A DNA stretch of 64,000 nt from Paralithodes platypus (taxonomy: Eukaryota > Arthropoda > Malacostraca > Decapoda > Lithodidae). Positions 29,656 through 40,838 of the stretch are shown in pieces; position 1 is the first letter of the stretch, and every line of letters begins with the position of its first letter. The stretch lies in the NCBI GenBank assembly GCA_032716605.1, contig CM064545.1, forward strand, positions 7,932,141 to 7,996,140, given 5' to 3'. The position numbers and the translations under genes were made by a program. The notes beneath the pieces are model-generated. The model was not told the origin of the DNA. It worked only from the letters and a program-made list of their open reading frames with translations, and ran no database searches.

Positions 29656-31248
29656 GTCCTGACTCAATTTAATGAAAGGTACTGGATTTCAAGAGCCGAC
29701 CAAATTGTCAAGGAAGTCATCCAAAATTGTTTGGGATGTCAGAGAGGGAAGGATGGCCGAGGACCTAAACAGTCGCCTGGACATATCCTAGCAGGGAAAC
29801 CATGGGAGAAATTATCAGTGGACATTATGGGACCTCTACCCAGACAGACGAACAAAAGGTATATTTTGACCTGTGTTGACGTCTTCTCCACCTACACGGT
29901 TGCTTGTGCCATCTCGAACAAGAGAGCCGAAACCGTAGCTAAGGCTATCCTGGAGAAATTCATCTTTGTGTATGGAACACCGGGCTGTTTTCTGAGTGAT
30001 AGGGGGAAAGAGTTTAATAATAAAATTTGGCAACACTTGGGGGACACTTTGGGCTACCAGATCCAACACACGTTTCCGTATCATCCTCAAGGTAGCGCGG
30101 GGTGTGAAAGGAACCAAAGGGTACTAGCTAATTGTGTCCGGGCTAGTCTGACCTCACAGGGGGAAGAAATATCCCGAAACTGGCCGGAACTACTGCCCGA
30201 AATTATCTGGGGAATGAATACCACGTTTTGTAGGACTACTGGGTATTCTCCGTACGAAATTATATTCGGAGTCACTCCAGATTTGCCTCGGGAAAGAAGC
30301 GAGGGAGAATTAGAATCTCGGGCAGATCTCCCAAATAGTTGTTCAAGTGGTCGCCACCGGGAAGATAATAATTCAAGAGGTAGAGATAGTAAGGTATTCC
30401 CGTTCTGGGGGTCATTTAATCATAAGCAAACTGAGAGCCTTTCCGAGTCAGAGGGGGGCGAAGAAGCCGAGGAGGTCACTATCAGTAGAGAGAGAGAATA
30501 TTCTGGACGCACCCGCGACGATAAGTCTACGGTCCAAGACATCCAAGTTTCAGTTACCCCGGGAGATTTTTACGAAACTTTAAGTAGTGGGGAAGAACAT
30601 TTTCGGTCAGAAGTGAGTAAAAAGACAGTATTCGCTGGGGATCAAACTCCACCGGATTCGTCGGTACCTAGGTTTGATAAAACACGAGGGAACCGATCGA
30701 GAGGCGCTCCGGAGAACACTCGGCCAATAGGCTCCACGGAAACTATTATCCGAAGTAGTAGAAATAGCTGCCAACCAATCAGGTACCCGGACGAGGATAT
30801 AAATAGGACCCCCGGGGCACGTGCCTGTCAGTCGCAAGGCACCATGCGTCTCCCGACTGATCCCCAATACCGGCTTCGTCGACTAGTAGCCATTGTCAAC
30901 AGGAAAGGACAAAGGGTGCAGACTACCCGAGCTTTTAAACAACTTCTCAGTAAGCCGGGGCAAATATTGATAGCTAAACCTGCGGTTGGGAACCAGGATC
31001 CTGCAGTACAGCTACACAAGTGTATTTGCGAAAATGGTGAAATGGTGGAGTGGCGGAGCGAGGGCCACGACTACAAGGGTGTAGTGTTGCGGCGATCAGG
31101 AGCTTGCCTTAATTTTGTAGAGGATGATAAAGTAGAAAGACGGCCGGCCAATCAGCGCGCTCCTTTTGGCCGAGCCTTGTGGCCAGATTGTGTGGACATT
31201 CCAGGCATGAGTTCCACCGTCTGCAACCCTCTTCGCTCTGCCAATTAA
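29656..31248 (+). CDS. Integrase (HHCC and DD35E) with a long C-terminal extension
   Basis: Same frame as the protease, separated only by the TGA at 29653-29655. The Cys pair of the HHCC finger is CLGC (about 29725). The catalytic core has LSVDIMGPLP (D), FLSDRGKEFNN (D) and GSAGCERNQR (E), with 35 residues between the second Asp and Glu (codons at 29821, 29998 and 30106). After the core, at about 30290, comes a 300-residue tail rich in Ser, Arg and Glu, ending with text such as HDYKGVVLRRSG that may be a chromatin- or DNA-binding tail. It would insert element cDNA. The remaining frame is long and free of stops, which is unusual for a decayed copy. Confidence 0.8.
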   Translation, partial: VLTQFNERYWISRADQIVKEVIQNCLGCQRGKDGRGPKQSPGHILAGKPWEKLSVDIMGPLPRQTNKRYILTCVDVFSTYTVACAISNKRAETVAKAILEKFIFVYGTPGCFLSDRGKEFNNKIWQHLGDTLGYQIQHTFPYHPQGSAGCERNQRVLANCVRASLTSQGEEISRNWPELLPEIIWGMNTTFCRTTGYSPYEIIFGVTPDLPRERSEGELESRADLPNSCSSGRHREDNNSRGRDSKVFPFWGSFNHKQTESLSESEGGEEAEEVTISREREYSGRTRDDKSTVQDIQVSVTPGDFYETLSSGEEHFRSEVSKKTVFAGDQTPPDSSVPRFDKTRGNRSRGAPENTRPIGSTETIIRSSRNSCQPIRYPDEDINRTPGARACQSQGTMRLPTDPQYRLRRLVAIVNRKGQRVQTTRAFKQLLSKPGQILIAKPAVGNQDPAVQLHKCICENGEMVEWRSEGHDYKGVVLRRSGACLNFVEDDKVERRPANQRAPFGRALWPDCVDIPGMSSTVCNPLRSAN

Positions 31249-33388
31249 AAGGCTCCATCGCTCTCTTCACAGGCTGTCCCTTCTAAGTGCAATATGTCTA
31301 ATATTTCCGTGCCAGCCCTAGACTCCCGTAAGCCACGAAAGGACAACTGTAATCGACTTCCGGGGACATATTATAAAGAGAGAGGAGGGGAGGAGATCAA
31401 GTTGAATGTGCAGCTAGCGCGTGCTAGGCAGCAGCTAGCCACGCGCGCAAGCCGGCCAATCACAGCGCCCCAAGGCATGTCTCATGCCGGGGGACAGGCC
31501 TATATAAGGGAGGGGGAGCGGAGCTCCCAAGTCATTCAGGCACCGGGCACCACTGGGGCAGCTCGCCACAGCCCAGCCTCTCTCTTTTTTCCGGGCACCA
31601 GAGGAAACTTGGCTAACCCTACCACAGCCTTCCAGCCCACCTCAACCGTTCCTGTTCGTACTCCCTTGGGCCTGGCCTCACTCTCACCTACGAGGAGAAT
31701 ACACCACCAGTATCCCTCTGCCTGTCGTCACATTGCTGGCTTGCACACCCACAGCCAAGCAGTTCAAGAGGGGCGACAGGAAGTAGATGGGAGTGAGGGT
31801 TTCGAGGACCACTACTGGCTAGCCCTGAGGTGGTAAAGGATCCAGTTTGACAGCAAGCAGCTTTAACCTATTTTTATTAAGGACCCATATTGGGCTCGCA
31901 GGGAATAAGAAGAAAGAGAGATGATGTTGACCATTCCAGTGGTTACCCTTAAATAATTAATGTGTTCTTCTTGGAACAGACAAAGAGAAATAGACTTGAC
32001 TTACGAAACAATATAAAGATGATGATGTGTTATTGATTAGTTATTTTTGTTAGCAGCGGCACCAGCCGAAGAGTTATTATATAGGATCTGATAGGAGAGA
32101 TTAAAGATTAAAAGAGTAAAAGTAAAGAGGGGAGGGAAAGAATACTTTTGTTAATAAATGAGGCAACCAATAAGTTAAAGAGGGAAACCGTTGTTTAGTT
32201 GCCTAATAGATTAACTATAGCTAGGGAAGGACACTAGTCCATATGAATCATTCATTAATTTGTGTAAAAAGGAAACTGTGAAGAAGGACACTAGTCCAAT
32301 GTGAGTTGCGTTATTATTAAGTCTAAGAGAGGTATTCTGTGTATGCGGCTGAGGCACGGTTCATCTTTTGTTAGTACGATAATTGATTAAGGTGGAAGGT
32401 AACCTAGCGAGTTGGTAGCAGGGTTACTTGAGGGTAAATTCAGAAGGGGTAATTGAGATAAAGATTGTAAACCCACATGGTGGAGTAACTGGGTGACTGA
32501 ACCAAATAGAAGGACACTAGTCCAAGAATTACATTATATCTTATGTTGTGGAGGAAATTGAACTAATAGTCTTATTCATGGCTAGTCCGTCGGTTGAGCT
32601 GCGATAGGAAATAAGCCTAAAGTAGAATCTTCGAATTAGTAAGGACGTCTCTGTGCGTAAGATATTATGTACGTATGCGGGAATACGTGTAACGGATAAA
32701 GAGTTAAACATTGTATTAGGGTTAAGATATTGTGTTAGGATAATTCATGTTCAGGTATAACGGACTACGTGTTCGATGCTGGAGAGGGGTATCGAGATAA
32801 AGAGATATCATTTGTGGGAAAGTAATTGGTCTACGGGCCAGTGTTGTATTCAGGTGTTGTATTGTATTAGAGTGAATATATTGCATTGTATTAAGAGACT
32901 TCATAAACAGGTGTTGTATTGTATTAGGAGGATTTATGTTCGTAACGCCCGGTCTTATAGATAGACATCCAGGGGCTCGGTAAAGGTTATATTATTTAGG
33001 AAATAGCATTTGTGATTTAGATTTACGAATAAGAGTCGGAGGTCAGAGAAGCCCTGGTCTCTTAGTTAGACATATGAGGGCGGTGTAAAATTATTAGTTG
33101 AGTCTGGTAACCTACAATGGATTGAAGTCGAAGTGAGTCATTACCTGAATAGCGGGAATCCAAGTAGACGGTAACGGGAGCTCAAGAGTTCCAATGTACT
33201 CTCTGGCGTGGGTCAACGAACTATTCAATTCGTGTATTGAACTCATTTCGGCCCGAACAGAAAGTGGGTTACTGGACCCGTGTTAGCTAAATAGTTGGGC
33301 TGTTAAATACATATACAAAACTCCAACAACTGTCTAATTATTCCCCCACCTTATTCGTGTGCTTGAATTTAGAAGAATAAGTACAACA
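31249..33388 (+). promoter_or_regulatory. Presumed 3' LTR region with CCAAT and TATA boxes
   Basis: GGCCAATCAC (31454-31463) and TATATAAGG (31501-31509) lie 40 bases apart, followed by GGAGCGGAGCTC: a plausible polymerase II promoter. A frame from 31294 to 31836 (Ser/Thr/Pro-rich, no domain) crosses it and is probably not a gene. Further on, a 14-mer AGGACACTAGTCCA occurs three times (32228, 32285, 32511). The end at 33388 is set by the 36-base repeat. The start of the LTR cannot be fixed without a second copy. Confidence 0.45.
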
Positions 33389-34180
33389 GTGGCATTTTGC
33401 TCATTATGTGTTAGTGGAATAATAATTATACGTAGCCCATCTAATCAGAAATAATTCACAGATTCCATAGAGACCATAATATCAAATATAAATATTGATA
33501 AATAAGGGAGATAGTAATTGGTGTGTTTAGTTTCTGTGTGTGTTTATCATATGTGTGGAAGGATGTTCCAGGGCAGTAGTTCCCTTTCCAATTTTCCCTT
33601 ACCCACTCTAAACCACTGTTTGGACACTTGATCCTCAGTGTTTTGGAGGACAAGCAGCTTAGAGGGATCGCAAGACCTGTTGTAGCTTGATTTCCTTTGT
33701 ACTCCTTCACTTGCTGCGCATATAAAACAGCCAACAATTGCAGCCGCTGATTTACTATATTAAAGTGAAGCCCATTAAATAAAAATCACGTATGCCCTGC
33801 CTAGACATTGCTGCGAATTGACAAGCACGTTTGAAGGTCTAGGTTAGAATGGTGTTGGGCCTCGCAAATGATGTTTATATATCGGCATACAAGGGGGGTG
33901 GGGGGGGGAGGGATAATTACCGGAGAAAAATTCGAAAGTCTCACATTACCGTCGTTCGATGTCTGCAACATCGCCGACGTCTTGCCAACTATTTGCCGAG
34001 GAATTGTCGACAAATCGCATGAAGTCGTGCTGTAACGGTTTTCTGAAATTCAAATTTTACCTTCATCGTATGGCGTTGCAGACGACATCGGCGAGCCATT
34101 GCATATGTTGCAGACGATATCAGCGAGCCATTGCATATGTTGCAGAGTGATCGGCGACAGTAATATTTTAACGTTAATTT

Positions 34181-34415
34181 TTAACCCTCTCACGTTCTTG
34201 ACGCAATTTTGAGCCTATTAGGGATACTTTAAAACCTTTGTTACCATCAGGGGTATTTAGAAACCTTTAGTTTAGTTACTTTAACCTCTGCAGTTGTCTT
34301 TGAGTTAGCTGTGGGCAGAAAACTAATTTTGGGGAGGTAATTATAAGAGTGAGAGAACTCTATTTATTATTGCTAATCTGGCAATCTCTGCGTCATATGG
34401 TCGTGAGAGGGTTAA
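34181..34415. mobile_element. TTAA-flanked MITE, copy 2
   Basis: 235 bp from TTAA to TTAA, interior nearly identical to 5252-5487 (GATTTTGAGCCTATTAGGGA-like text, GTTAGCTGTGGGCAGAAAAC). The related empty site near 35160 supports insertion at a TTAA-like target. Confidence 0.9.
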
Positions 34416-34872
34416 TCAATCGTGCCCAGTCGGTACGAAAGTCATACGATAACCAATCGGCGACGGAAAATCGTGTCAAGTCGTGAATGTGGGAAAGCCT
34501 CTTTACGATGCTCACCTCACGACCGACCCATCGTGAGCCGCGCCGATATGTTGCCAAATATTTGCCGATGTACCGGCAGTTAGTCTTATGCATCGGGGAT
34601 GGCCTCGCATGAAAATCCCCGTTACACCACATAACCTGTCTTACGATGACTCAGCGAGACATAAGATTAGTCTGCAATGCAATCGGCAAAAAATTGGTGC
34701 ATAATCTGCAACATATAAGATGGTTATCTCATGACTTGCCGAAAGTATACCCGGGCCTGGTATGCTAAACACGAGGGTGCACGACGGTGCATGAGGATGT
34801 TGTCAATATGCACGATTGAGTGAAATTACCATCGCCGATGCTTGAGACACAAATCGTCGATTTACACAAGAA

Positions 34873-35050
34873 TGTGGTGGTGGTAGTGGTTATGGTGGTG
34901 GTGGTGGTAATGGTGGTGCATGGCCGTGGTGCTTGTGTATAGCCGTGGTGGTAGTTGTGGTAGTCATGGTTGTTGTTTTGTTGTGTATAATGTGGTTGTG
35001 GTTGGTGGTGAGAGTGTGTGGTTGTGGTAGTATTTCGGTGGTGGGGGTTG
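34873..35050. repeat. TGG/TTG-rich trinucleotide tract
   Basis: Imperfect TGG, TTG and GTGGT repeats of about 175 bp. The amino-acid-repeat frames on both strands are composition artefacts. Confidence 0.8.
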
Positions 35051-35824
35051 TTGTACACCGGCGAGCCATCGCATATGTTGCAGACGATATCATCGAGCTA
35101 TCGCATATGTTGCAGACGATGTTGCCGAGTGATCGGCAACAGTCTTATTTTAACGGTCATTGTAATCAATCATTATCAGTCGTTATTAAAGTCATACGAT
35201 AACCAGTCGGCGACAGAAAATCGTGTCAAGTTGTGAATATGGGAAAGCCCCTTCAGTGACAGCACATAATTGCATGTTTCTTAAATCTAATTGACTGTTT
35301 TAAACCTGAGAAAATCCATTTATTTATTTTTGTAGCCAAGTTATATTATAACAACTGGGAAACATGTATTATAACATGCTGATCTATTCCGTGAAAGTTC
35401 GAAAAAGCCCCTCTACTGTCAGAAACATCCACAATAATGGCTTCCTGCTAATTATACACTGTTAATCAGGTCTTAATCTTGAATAATTGTGTATGTAAGA
35501 AATAGGGACGTGATCTGAAATATCGATGTAAAGAACGAAAATGAGAAGACTATTATAATGAAAGTTATTACAGAATATATTGTACATAAATGTAGCAGAG
35601 GTACCACTTACTCTAGTAGCTCTGTTAAGTGTTGGTTGGAATGAATAATTATGAGAACATAGTATTCATAACATTGGTTGTTGGTTTATTGTGTTTGTTT
35701 TTCAAAAGGTTAATGCTATAGTCTCCCATTGTACTGTTTATACATTTTATATTCAGGTTTCAGCTTAAATCCGATAACGTTAAGGTAATTTAAGAGAGTG
35801 TCTACATTATCACTTTATTCCATG

Positions 35825-36002
35825 CATTATAGGTAGGCCAAAAATCGACCACTAACCTCTTTAAATTAACTCAAAGACGACTAGAGTTCTACCATTTAGA
35901 AATGGTCAGCCAGGGAATAGATGTAGACATGTACAGCCCATTCGCTCTAGCCGTGTTGAGTTACAAAGGTTAGGGATCACGATGTATGGCCTACCTATAA
36001 TG
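35825..36002. mobile_element. 178-bp MITE with perfect 16-bp inverted ends
   Basis: CATTATAGGTAGGCCA at the left and TGGCCTACCTATAATG at the right are perfect complements; the match extends to 20 bases with one mismatch. Nothing coding inside. The family is not recognised, and no clear target duplication is seen. Confidence 0.7.
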
Positions 36003-36196
36003 TATGGACCAAAGGTGTTCTATAATTATGTTAAACAACTACCGGTACTATAGAAGTAGTGTCAGCACTACCTACATTTACAAATTATGATTCAGTAGTG
36101 CCATTTATAACCAACAATTTATTCATAGTTGTAAAATTCAAATTGGCTTTGATATGTAAGCTCACATCTTCTCATATTTTGCCATATATTTCACCA

Positions 36197-37400
36197 ATCA
36201 TTACCTGCACCAATTATTACCCCAAAACTACTTCACCAATTATTACTCCAACACTACTCCACCGATTATTACCCAAACACTACTCCAACAATTATTACCC
36301 AAACACTACTCCACCAATTATTACCCCAACACTACTCCACCAATTATTACCCAAACACTACTCCACCAATTATTACCCCAACACTACTCCACCGCTTATT
36401 ACCCAAACACTACTCCACCAATTATTACCCCAACACTACTCCACCGATTATTACCCAAACACTACTCCACCAATTATTACCCCAACACTACTCCACCAAT
36501 TATTACCCAAACACTACTCCACCAATTATTACCCAAACACTACTCCACCAATTATTACCCCAACACTACTCCACCAATTATTACCCCAACACTACTCCAC
36601 CAATTATTACCCAAACACTACTCCACCAATGATTACCCCAACACTACTCCACCAATTATTAGCCCAACACTACTCCACCAATTATTACCCAAACACTACT
36701 CCACCAATTATTACTCCAACACTACCCCACCAATTATTACCCCAACACTACTCCACCAATTATTACCCCAACATTACTCCACCGATTATTACCCAAACAC
36801 TACTCCACCAATTATTACCCCAACACTACTCCACCAATTATTACCCAAACACTACTCCACCAATTATTACCCAAACACTACTCCACCAATTATTACCCCA
36901 ACACTACTCCACCAATTATTACCCCAACACTACTCCACCAATTATTACCCAAACACTACTCCACCAATGATTACCCCAACACTACTCCACCAATTATTAG
37001 CCCAACACTACTCCACCAATTATTACCCAAACACTACTCCACCAATTATTACTCCAACACTACCCCACCAATTATTACCCCAACACTACTCCACCAATTA
37101 TTATCCCAACACTACTCCACCAATTATCTAACAATACTCCACCAATTATTATCCAACACTACACCAATTATTAATCCAACACTACTCCACCAATTATTAC
37201 CCCAACACTAGTCCACCAATCCCTCCCCCAACACTACTCCACCAATCCCTCCCCCAACACTACTCCACCAATCCCTCCCCAATACTACTCCACCAATCCC
37301 TCCCCAACACTACTCCATCCCCCATCACCACTCCACCAATCTCTCCCCAACACTACTTCACCAATCCCTCCTCCAACACTCCACAACCACTTCGTTACAA
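36197..37400. repeat. 26-bp minisatellite with 338-bp higher-order repeat
   Basis: Unit CCACCAATTATTACCCCAACACTACT (26 bases), more than 40 copies, with decay to CCACCAATCCCTCCCCAACACTACT at the right end. Because 26 is not a multiple of 3, a 300-codon open frame with a 26-residue period runs through it; this is not a gene. A variant block starting at ACCAATGATTACCCC recurs exactly 338 bases (13 units) later (36631 and 36969). Confidence 0.95.
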
Positions 37401-37621
37401 GCAGTCCAGGCAGCAGGTAAATTGGAAGTGACTGTTAGAATGGGACCAGACTCTCCTCCCTAGAATTTTCCGGGGTGACATTGTGTTGCTTGCTAAATTG
37501 CGTCCACCTTTTTCTGTCCAAACAGTTTCCATGAAGTGGTAAAGTTGGCAAAGTAAATTAAGTTACAGCCAGGATTGTATTTATATATTTATATTTACAT
37601 TATGCTTGGCTTGTTTTCCAT

Positions 37622-37915
37622 TTAACCCTCCCCAGACATATTAACTTACGAAAGTTAGGGGTTGCCCGCGCGCCCGGTATTCCCATCACAACACTCTTTT
37701 CACACTGAGGGGCCGTTAAAAGTCTGAGGAATTTGGGGTTGCCAGCAACCGACAGATTCTGATCTAACTTACTAAGCTCAATATGACGCAAATTGCGTCA
37801 TTAACTTATTTCTGAGCAATTTCAATAAGTTCATATGAAGCGATCACGTCATATGAGAGTTTTTGGCCACTCGCCCATTTGACACGATCGCGTCATACAT
37901 GTCGGAGGGGGTTAA
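37622..37915. mobile_element. Second TTAA-flanked MITE type, 294 bp
   Basis: Left end TTAACCCTCCCCAGACATAT, right end the complement of TTAACCCCCTCCGACATGTA; both resemble the ends of the 236-bp MITE (TTAACCCTCTCCGACATATG). The interior is different, with several GACGCAATTTGC-like and CGCGTCAT motifs. Probably mobilised by the same piggyBac-like transposase. Confidence 0.7.
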
Positions 37916-38683
37916 ATAGTGATTGTCATATTTTAATAGCAATGTTTTCTCATAAATCAAAGTCTGGTAAGTAATGGAAACCATTTTCCTATTAATGTAC
38001 AACGAAAATCAATAACTGAAAAGTGATTGTTAGATAAATAATAGATGGTTTAATATAACACGGTTTTGCCCATGCAGTTGACCAAGTAAGTCATGTCACA
38101 GCTGTTTTGTCTGCACTGTAATGCTTGTAGTGTTCGTTGTCAAGTATCAAAATAGTAAGTGTAAAAAAGTATCTTAATTATTCCTTCACAAATCAAAATG
38201 TTCTGATGTTTCTAAAGGGAAATAAAGTCCTGTGTAAATTTGAGTACATTTGTGTACCTTGAACAGACGTTGACCTTTGCCCTCTCAGTATACGGTAACA
38301 CAACATTGACAATTTACCGGTATTAACCCTTTTCTAGCGGGGGGTTTTGGGCTTATTTGGGCATATTCAGGCCCTCCTGAATGATAAATCAAGTATCTGC
38401 ATGAAAAGAAATGTATTCAGCAAAAAAATAGGCGCTAACAGCTTCAAAATGAGACCAGAACGAGCTACGTAGCACTCGTCGTTCTCATACAGTGATACCA
38501 GTAACATGGGAGTTTAGCGTATAGTGGCTTACTTTTCCCAGCTATGCTCACTACTGGGTACACTGCCGGCCTCTCGAGAACACAAGGAACATGAGTTAAT
38601 GGGCGGCGGTAAGCCCTGGGAGTCGGCTGTCTGGCCCTCTGCGCTCGCGGCCATTTGCACTCGATTATAACCCTTTAAAAGCC
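37916..38683. other. No gene seen
   Basis: AT-rich to 38320, then a GC-richer block starting TTAACCCTTTTCTAGCGGGG that may be one end of another TTAA element; I could not find its other end. Confidence 0.35.
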
Positions 38684-38918
38684 TTAACCCTCTCCGACAT
38701 ATGACGCGATTTTGAGCCTATTGGGAATACTTTAAAGCCTTTGTTACCATCAGGGGTATTTAGAAACCTTTAGTTTAGTTACTTCAACCTCTGCAGTTGT
38801 TTTTGAGTTAGCTGTGGGCAGAAAACTAATTATGGAGAGGCAATTATAAGAGTGAGAGAACTCTATTTCTTATTGCTAATCTGGCAACCTCTGCGTCATA
38901 TGTGCGTGAAAGGGTTAA
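38684..38918. mobile_element. TTAA-flanked MITE, copy 3
   Basis: 235 bp TTAA to TTAA, nearly identical to copies at 5252-5487 and 34181-34415. Confidence 0.9.
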
Positions 38919-39139
38919 TAATGCTCCTAACTTGCTGCAAATTGGAGGCGGACTTAAGTCCAGCCCCGATCTTTAAGGGTCAAGACGCCACATTGGCATA
39001 TAGGATATTAAGGCACAACCATTCGTTGCACGCCACATTGGAGTTCAGTGAAAATTACTATCATCAAATGTTATAATTGATTTTGTTTTTCATTATAATT
39101 GTCATGCAATATACCATTAAAAATGCGCAATAATATATA

Positions 39140-40235
39140 TACAGTATATATGTGGCCGCTGAAAGTCTTGTTGCGAAGAGGGCCACGACAAGACTTCGAG
39201 CCATAATGGATGATTTTGCCTTGTGCTTATCGTGGGATTCCTGTGTTCATACTTCTGGCAACTAGGCCAGACCTTGTGCGGCGGTGCAGGCATGCGGCAA
39301 GGAGCGTCAGTCATTGTCTTACCCCCGTGACGAGTTCTTGTACGCTGTGGGTGTCCCCTTGGATTTCCCAAATCTTGTACACCAGTGCTCGTTATTTTGT
39401 GAATAACTCTGTGATGCCGGGTGGGTAAAGAGCTGAAACCTTCAGACATTGCAGCCATAGGGGCGTTGCAGGAGGCGGGACTGTGCGACAAAGAAATTTC
39501 CAATCAGACAGGTGTAAACTTGCGTACTGTCCAACGTTGGACCAAAAAGATACGCGAGGCGCGTGACTCTGCCGATGTCCGCCATAAGCCTCGCCTTGGG
39601 AGACCCATCAAAATTAATGCTAGAACTTTGACAGTCCTTAAGTGTCAGATAGAGGCCAATCCACGTCTAACCGCACATCAGTTAAAACAAAATAACCTTA
39701 ATTTGCTTGGTAATGTGGCCATTCGTACCATCCGCTTGGTGCTACTTAAAAAAATAAATTACCGCTTTCTACGGCCCCTCAAGAAACCACTTATAACTCG
39801 CCGCCACAAGCAACCGTGGGGGGAACGTGAGAGTGCACTGCGGCGGCAACAGGTTAGATCGCAAGTACCTAGCGACCACATTGAAATACCGGACAGCTTG
39901 ATGGTATGGGGCTGTTTCACATATCATGATGTTGGGGACTTAGTTGTGCTACCGAAGAATGTCCGAATGAACCGGTATTATTATTAGGAGCTACTCAGTG
40001 ACCATCTGCTCAGTTCTTATCGAAAATCCAAGGCCACTTTCTATATACAAGACGGTGCACTCTGTTACACAGCCCAATATGTCACCGAGTGGTTGGAAGA
40101 TTTCGGATTAAGGACTGGCCTGGCAACTCCCCCCACATTAAACACATTGAAAACTTGTGGGCTATTATGACACGCTGATTGCAGAGTCGGGAAATAACTT
40201 CTGTTGGAAAGCAGGAATTGCACATTCGGGATATC
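39140..40235 (+). pseudogene. Tc1-like transposase, internally deleted
   Basis: Bases 39421-39987 encode a Tc1-type helix-turn-helix pair (SDIAAIGALQEAGLCDKEIS, TGVNLRTVQRWTKK, RKPRLGRP-like hook RHKPRLGRPIK) and, after a jump, the late catalytic core: IPDSLMVWGCFTYHDVGDLV. Downstream of a stop, at 40040-40165, are YIQDGALCYTAQYVTEWLED (second Asp) and, in another frame, DWPGNSPHIKHIENLWAIM (the Glu). The segment that should hold the first catalytic Asp (before PDSLMVWG) is missing, so the enzyme is dead. TACAGT at 39139-39144 may be the left end, as Tc1 elements insert at TA and start CAGT. The right end is lost to LINE sequence. Confidence 0.75.
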
Positions 40236-40261
40236 TGGGCGATTCTGAGGCCATCCATAAC

Positions 40262-40838
40262 GCTAAACCTCAAATTCAAGGGACGTTCGAGCCAAAATGC
40301 CTGGACACACAGAGTTTGAAGCAATTTAAGTTATAGGATTGTCATTGTTATTCATTGTCTCTTAAAAAAAAAAAAAAAAAAAAAGGATGAGGGAAAGACT
40401 GATACTGGGAGAGAGTTCCAGAGCTCAGCTGTTAAATAGAAGAAAGATTAAAAATAACATTTCACTCTTGGGTTGGAGAGTTGCACAGAGTAGGGATGGG
40501 ACTGTGTTGCAAGATGGGTGCTATGTGGTCTACGAAGAGGGGGTGGTATACACTGAGAGAGCTCTGAGGAACACTGATTATTGTAATAGCGGTGGAATAC
40601 GATAGTTGGAGAGTTGGAGGGTTGAGAGCGGTCACCCTTCTTTGTAACAGGTTGAATGAGAGCGAACTTCCAGCAAAAAGGGAAGACGCTAGAAGGTAGC
40701 GGTCCAGAGCATTTTGGCGAGTCGCTGCCAGGGGTCAGACCAATAGGGGCATTTCTGGTCCCCCATTTCTTGGGGACTCCGTGGCGGGTTATTGTTTTGT
40801 CATAATTTTTGAATTTGTAAAAAGGTAGTAGAGTATTT
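40262..40838 (-). pseudogene. Rearranged jockey/BS-like LINE fragment
   Basis: The minus strand contains an early RT peptide (FCWKFALIQPVTKKGDRSQP; about 40620-40690) joined directly to the late C-terminal text NNQCSSELSQCIPPPLRRPH and then to the 3' tail of the same LINE as 19443-20506. The RT core between them is deleted. An A-run (40362-40384, plus strand) interrupts the tail. Confidence 0.7.

Larger units (their letters stand above)
28146..33388 (+). mobile_element. LTR-type element with gag, protease and integrase but no RT
   Basis: A 36-base direct repeat with one mismatch (28146-28181 and 33353-33388, starting ATTCGTGTGCTTGAATTTAG) flanks the block. Directly after the left copy lies a primer-binding-site-like TTTTGGTGGGAAGCAGTGGG. 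Between are gag (28252-29041), a -1 frameshift site (29026-29032), a protease-integrase polyprotein (29032-31248), and a promoter-bearing region. Only these 36 bases of the presumed LTRs match, so the 5' LTR is truncated or replaced. RT and RNase H motifs are absent throughout. Confidence 0.65.
34070..35260. repeat. Duplicated segment pair, one copy hit by a MITE
   Basis: Bases 34078-34180 plus 34416-34500 match 35052-35255: CATATGTTGCAGACGATATC twice, GAGTGATCGGC, TATTTTAACG, then AAAGTCATACGATAACCA and TCGGCGAC, AAAATCGTGTCAAG. The first copy is interrupted by the TTAA MITE at 34181-34415; the second shows the unoccupied site. Confidence 0.75.

Noticed and set aside
31294..31836. A 180-codon frame after the integrase
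   Set aside because: It crosses the CCAAT/TATA promoter region of the presumed LTR, has no domain and is rich in low-complexity residues.
36059..36970. A 303-codon open frame rich in Tyr, Pro and Thr
   Set aside because: It is produced entirely by the 26-bp minisatellite read in three phases; no start context or domain.
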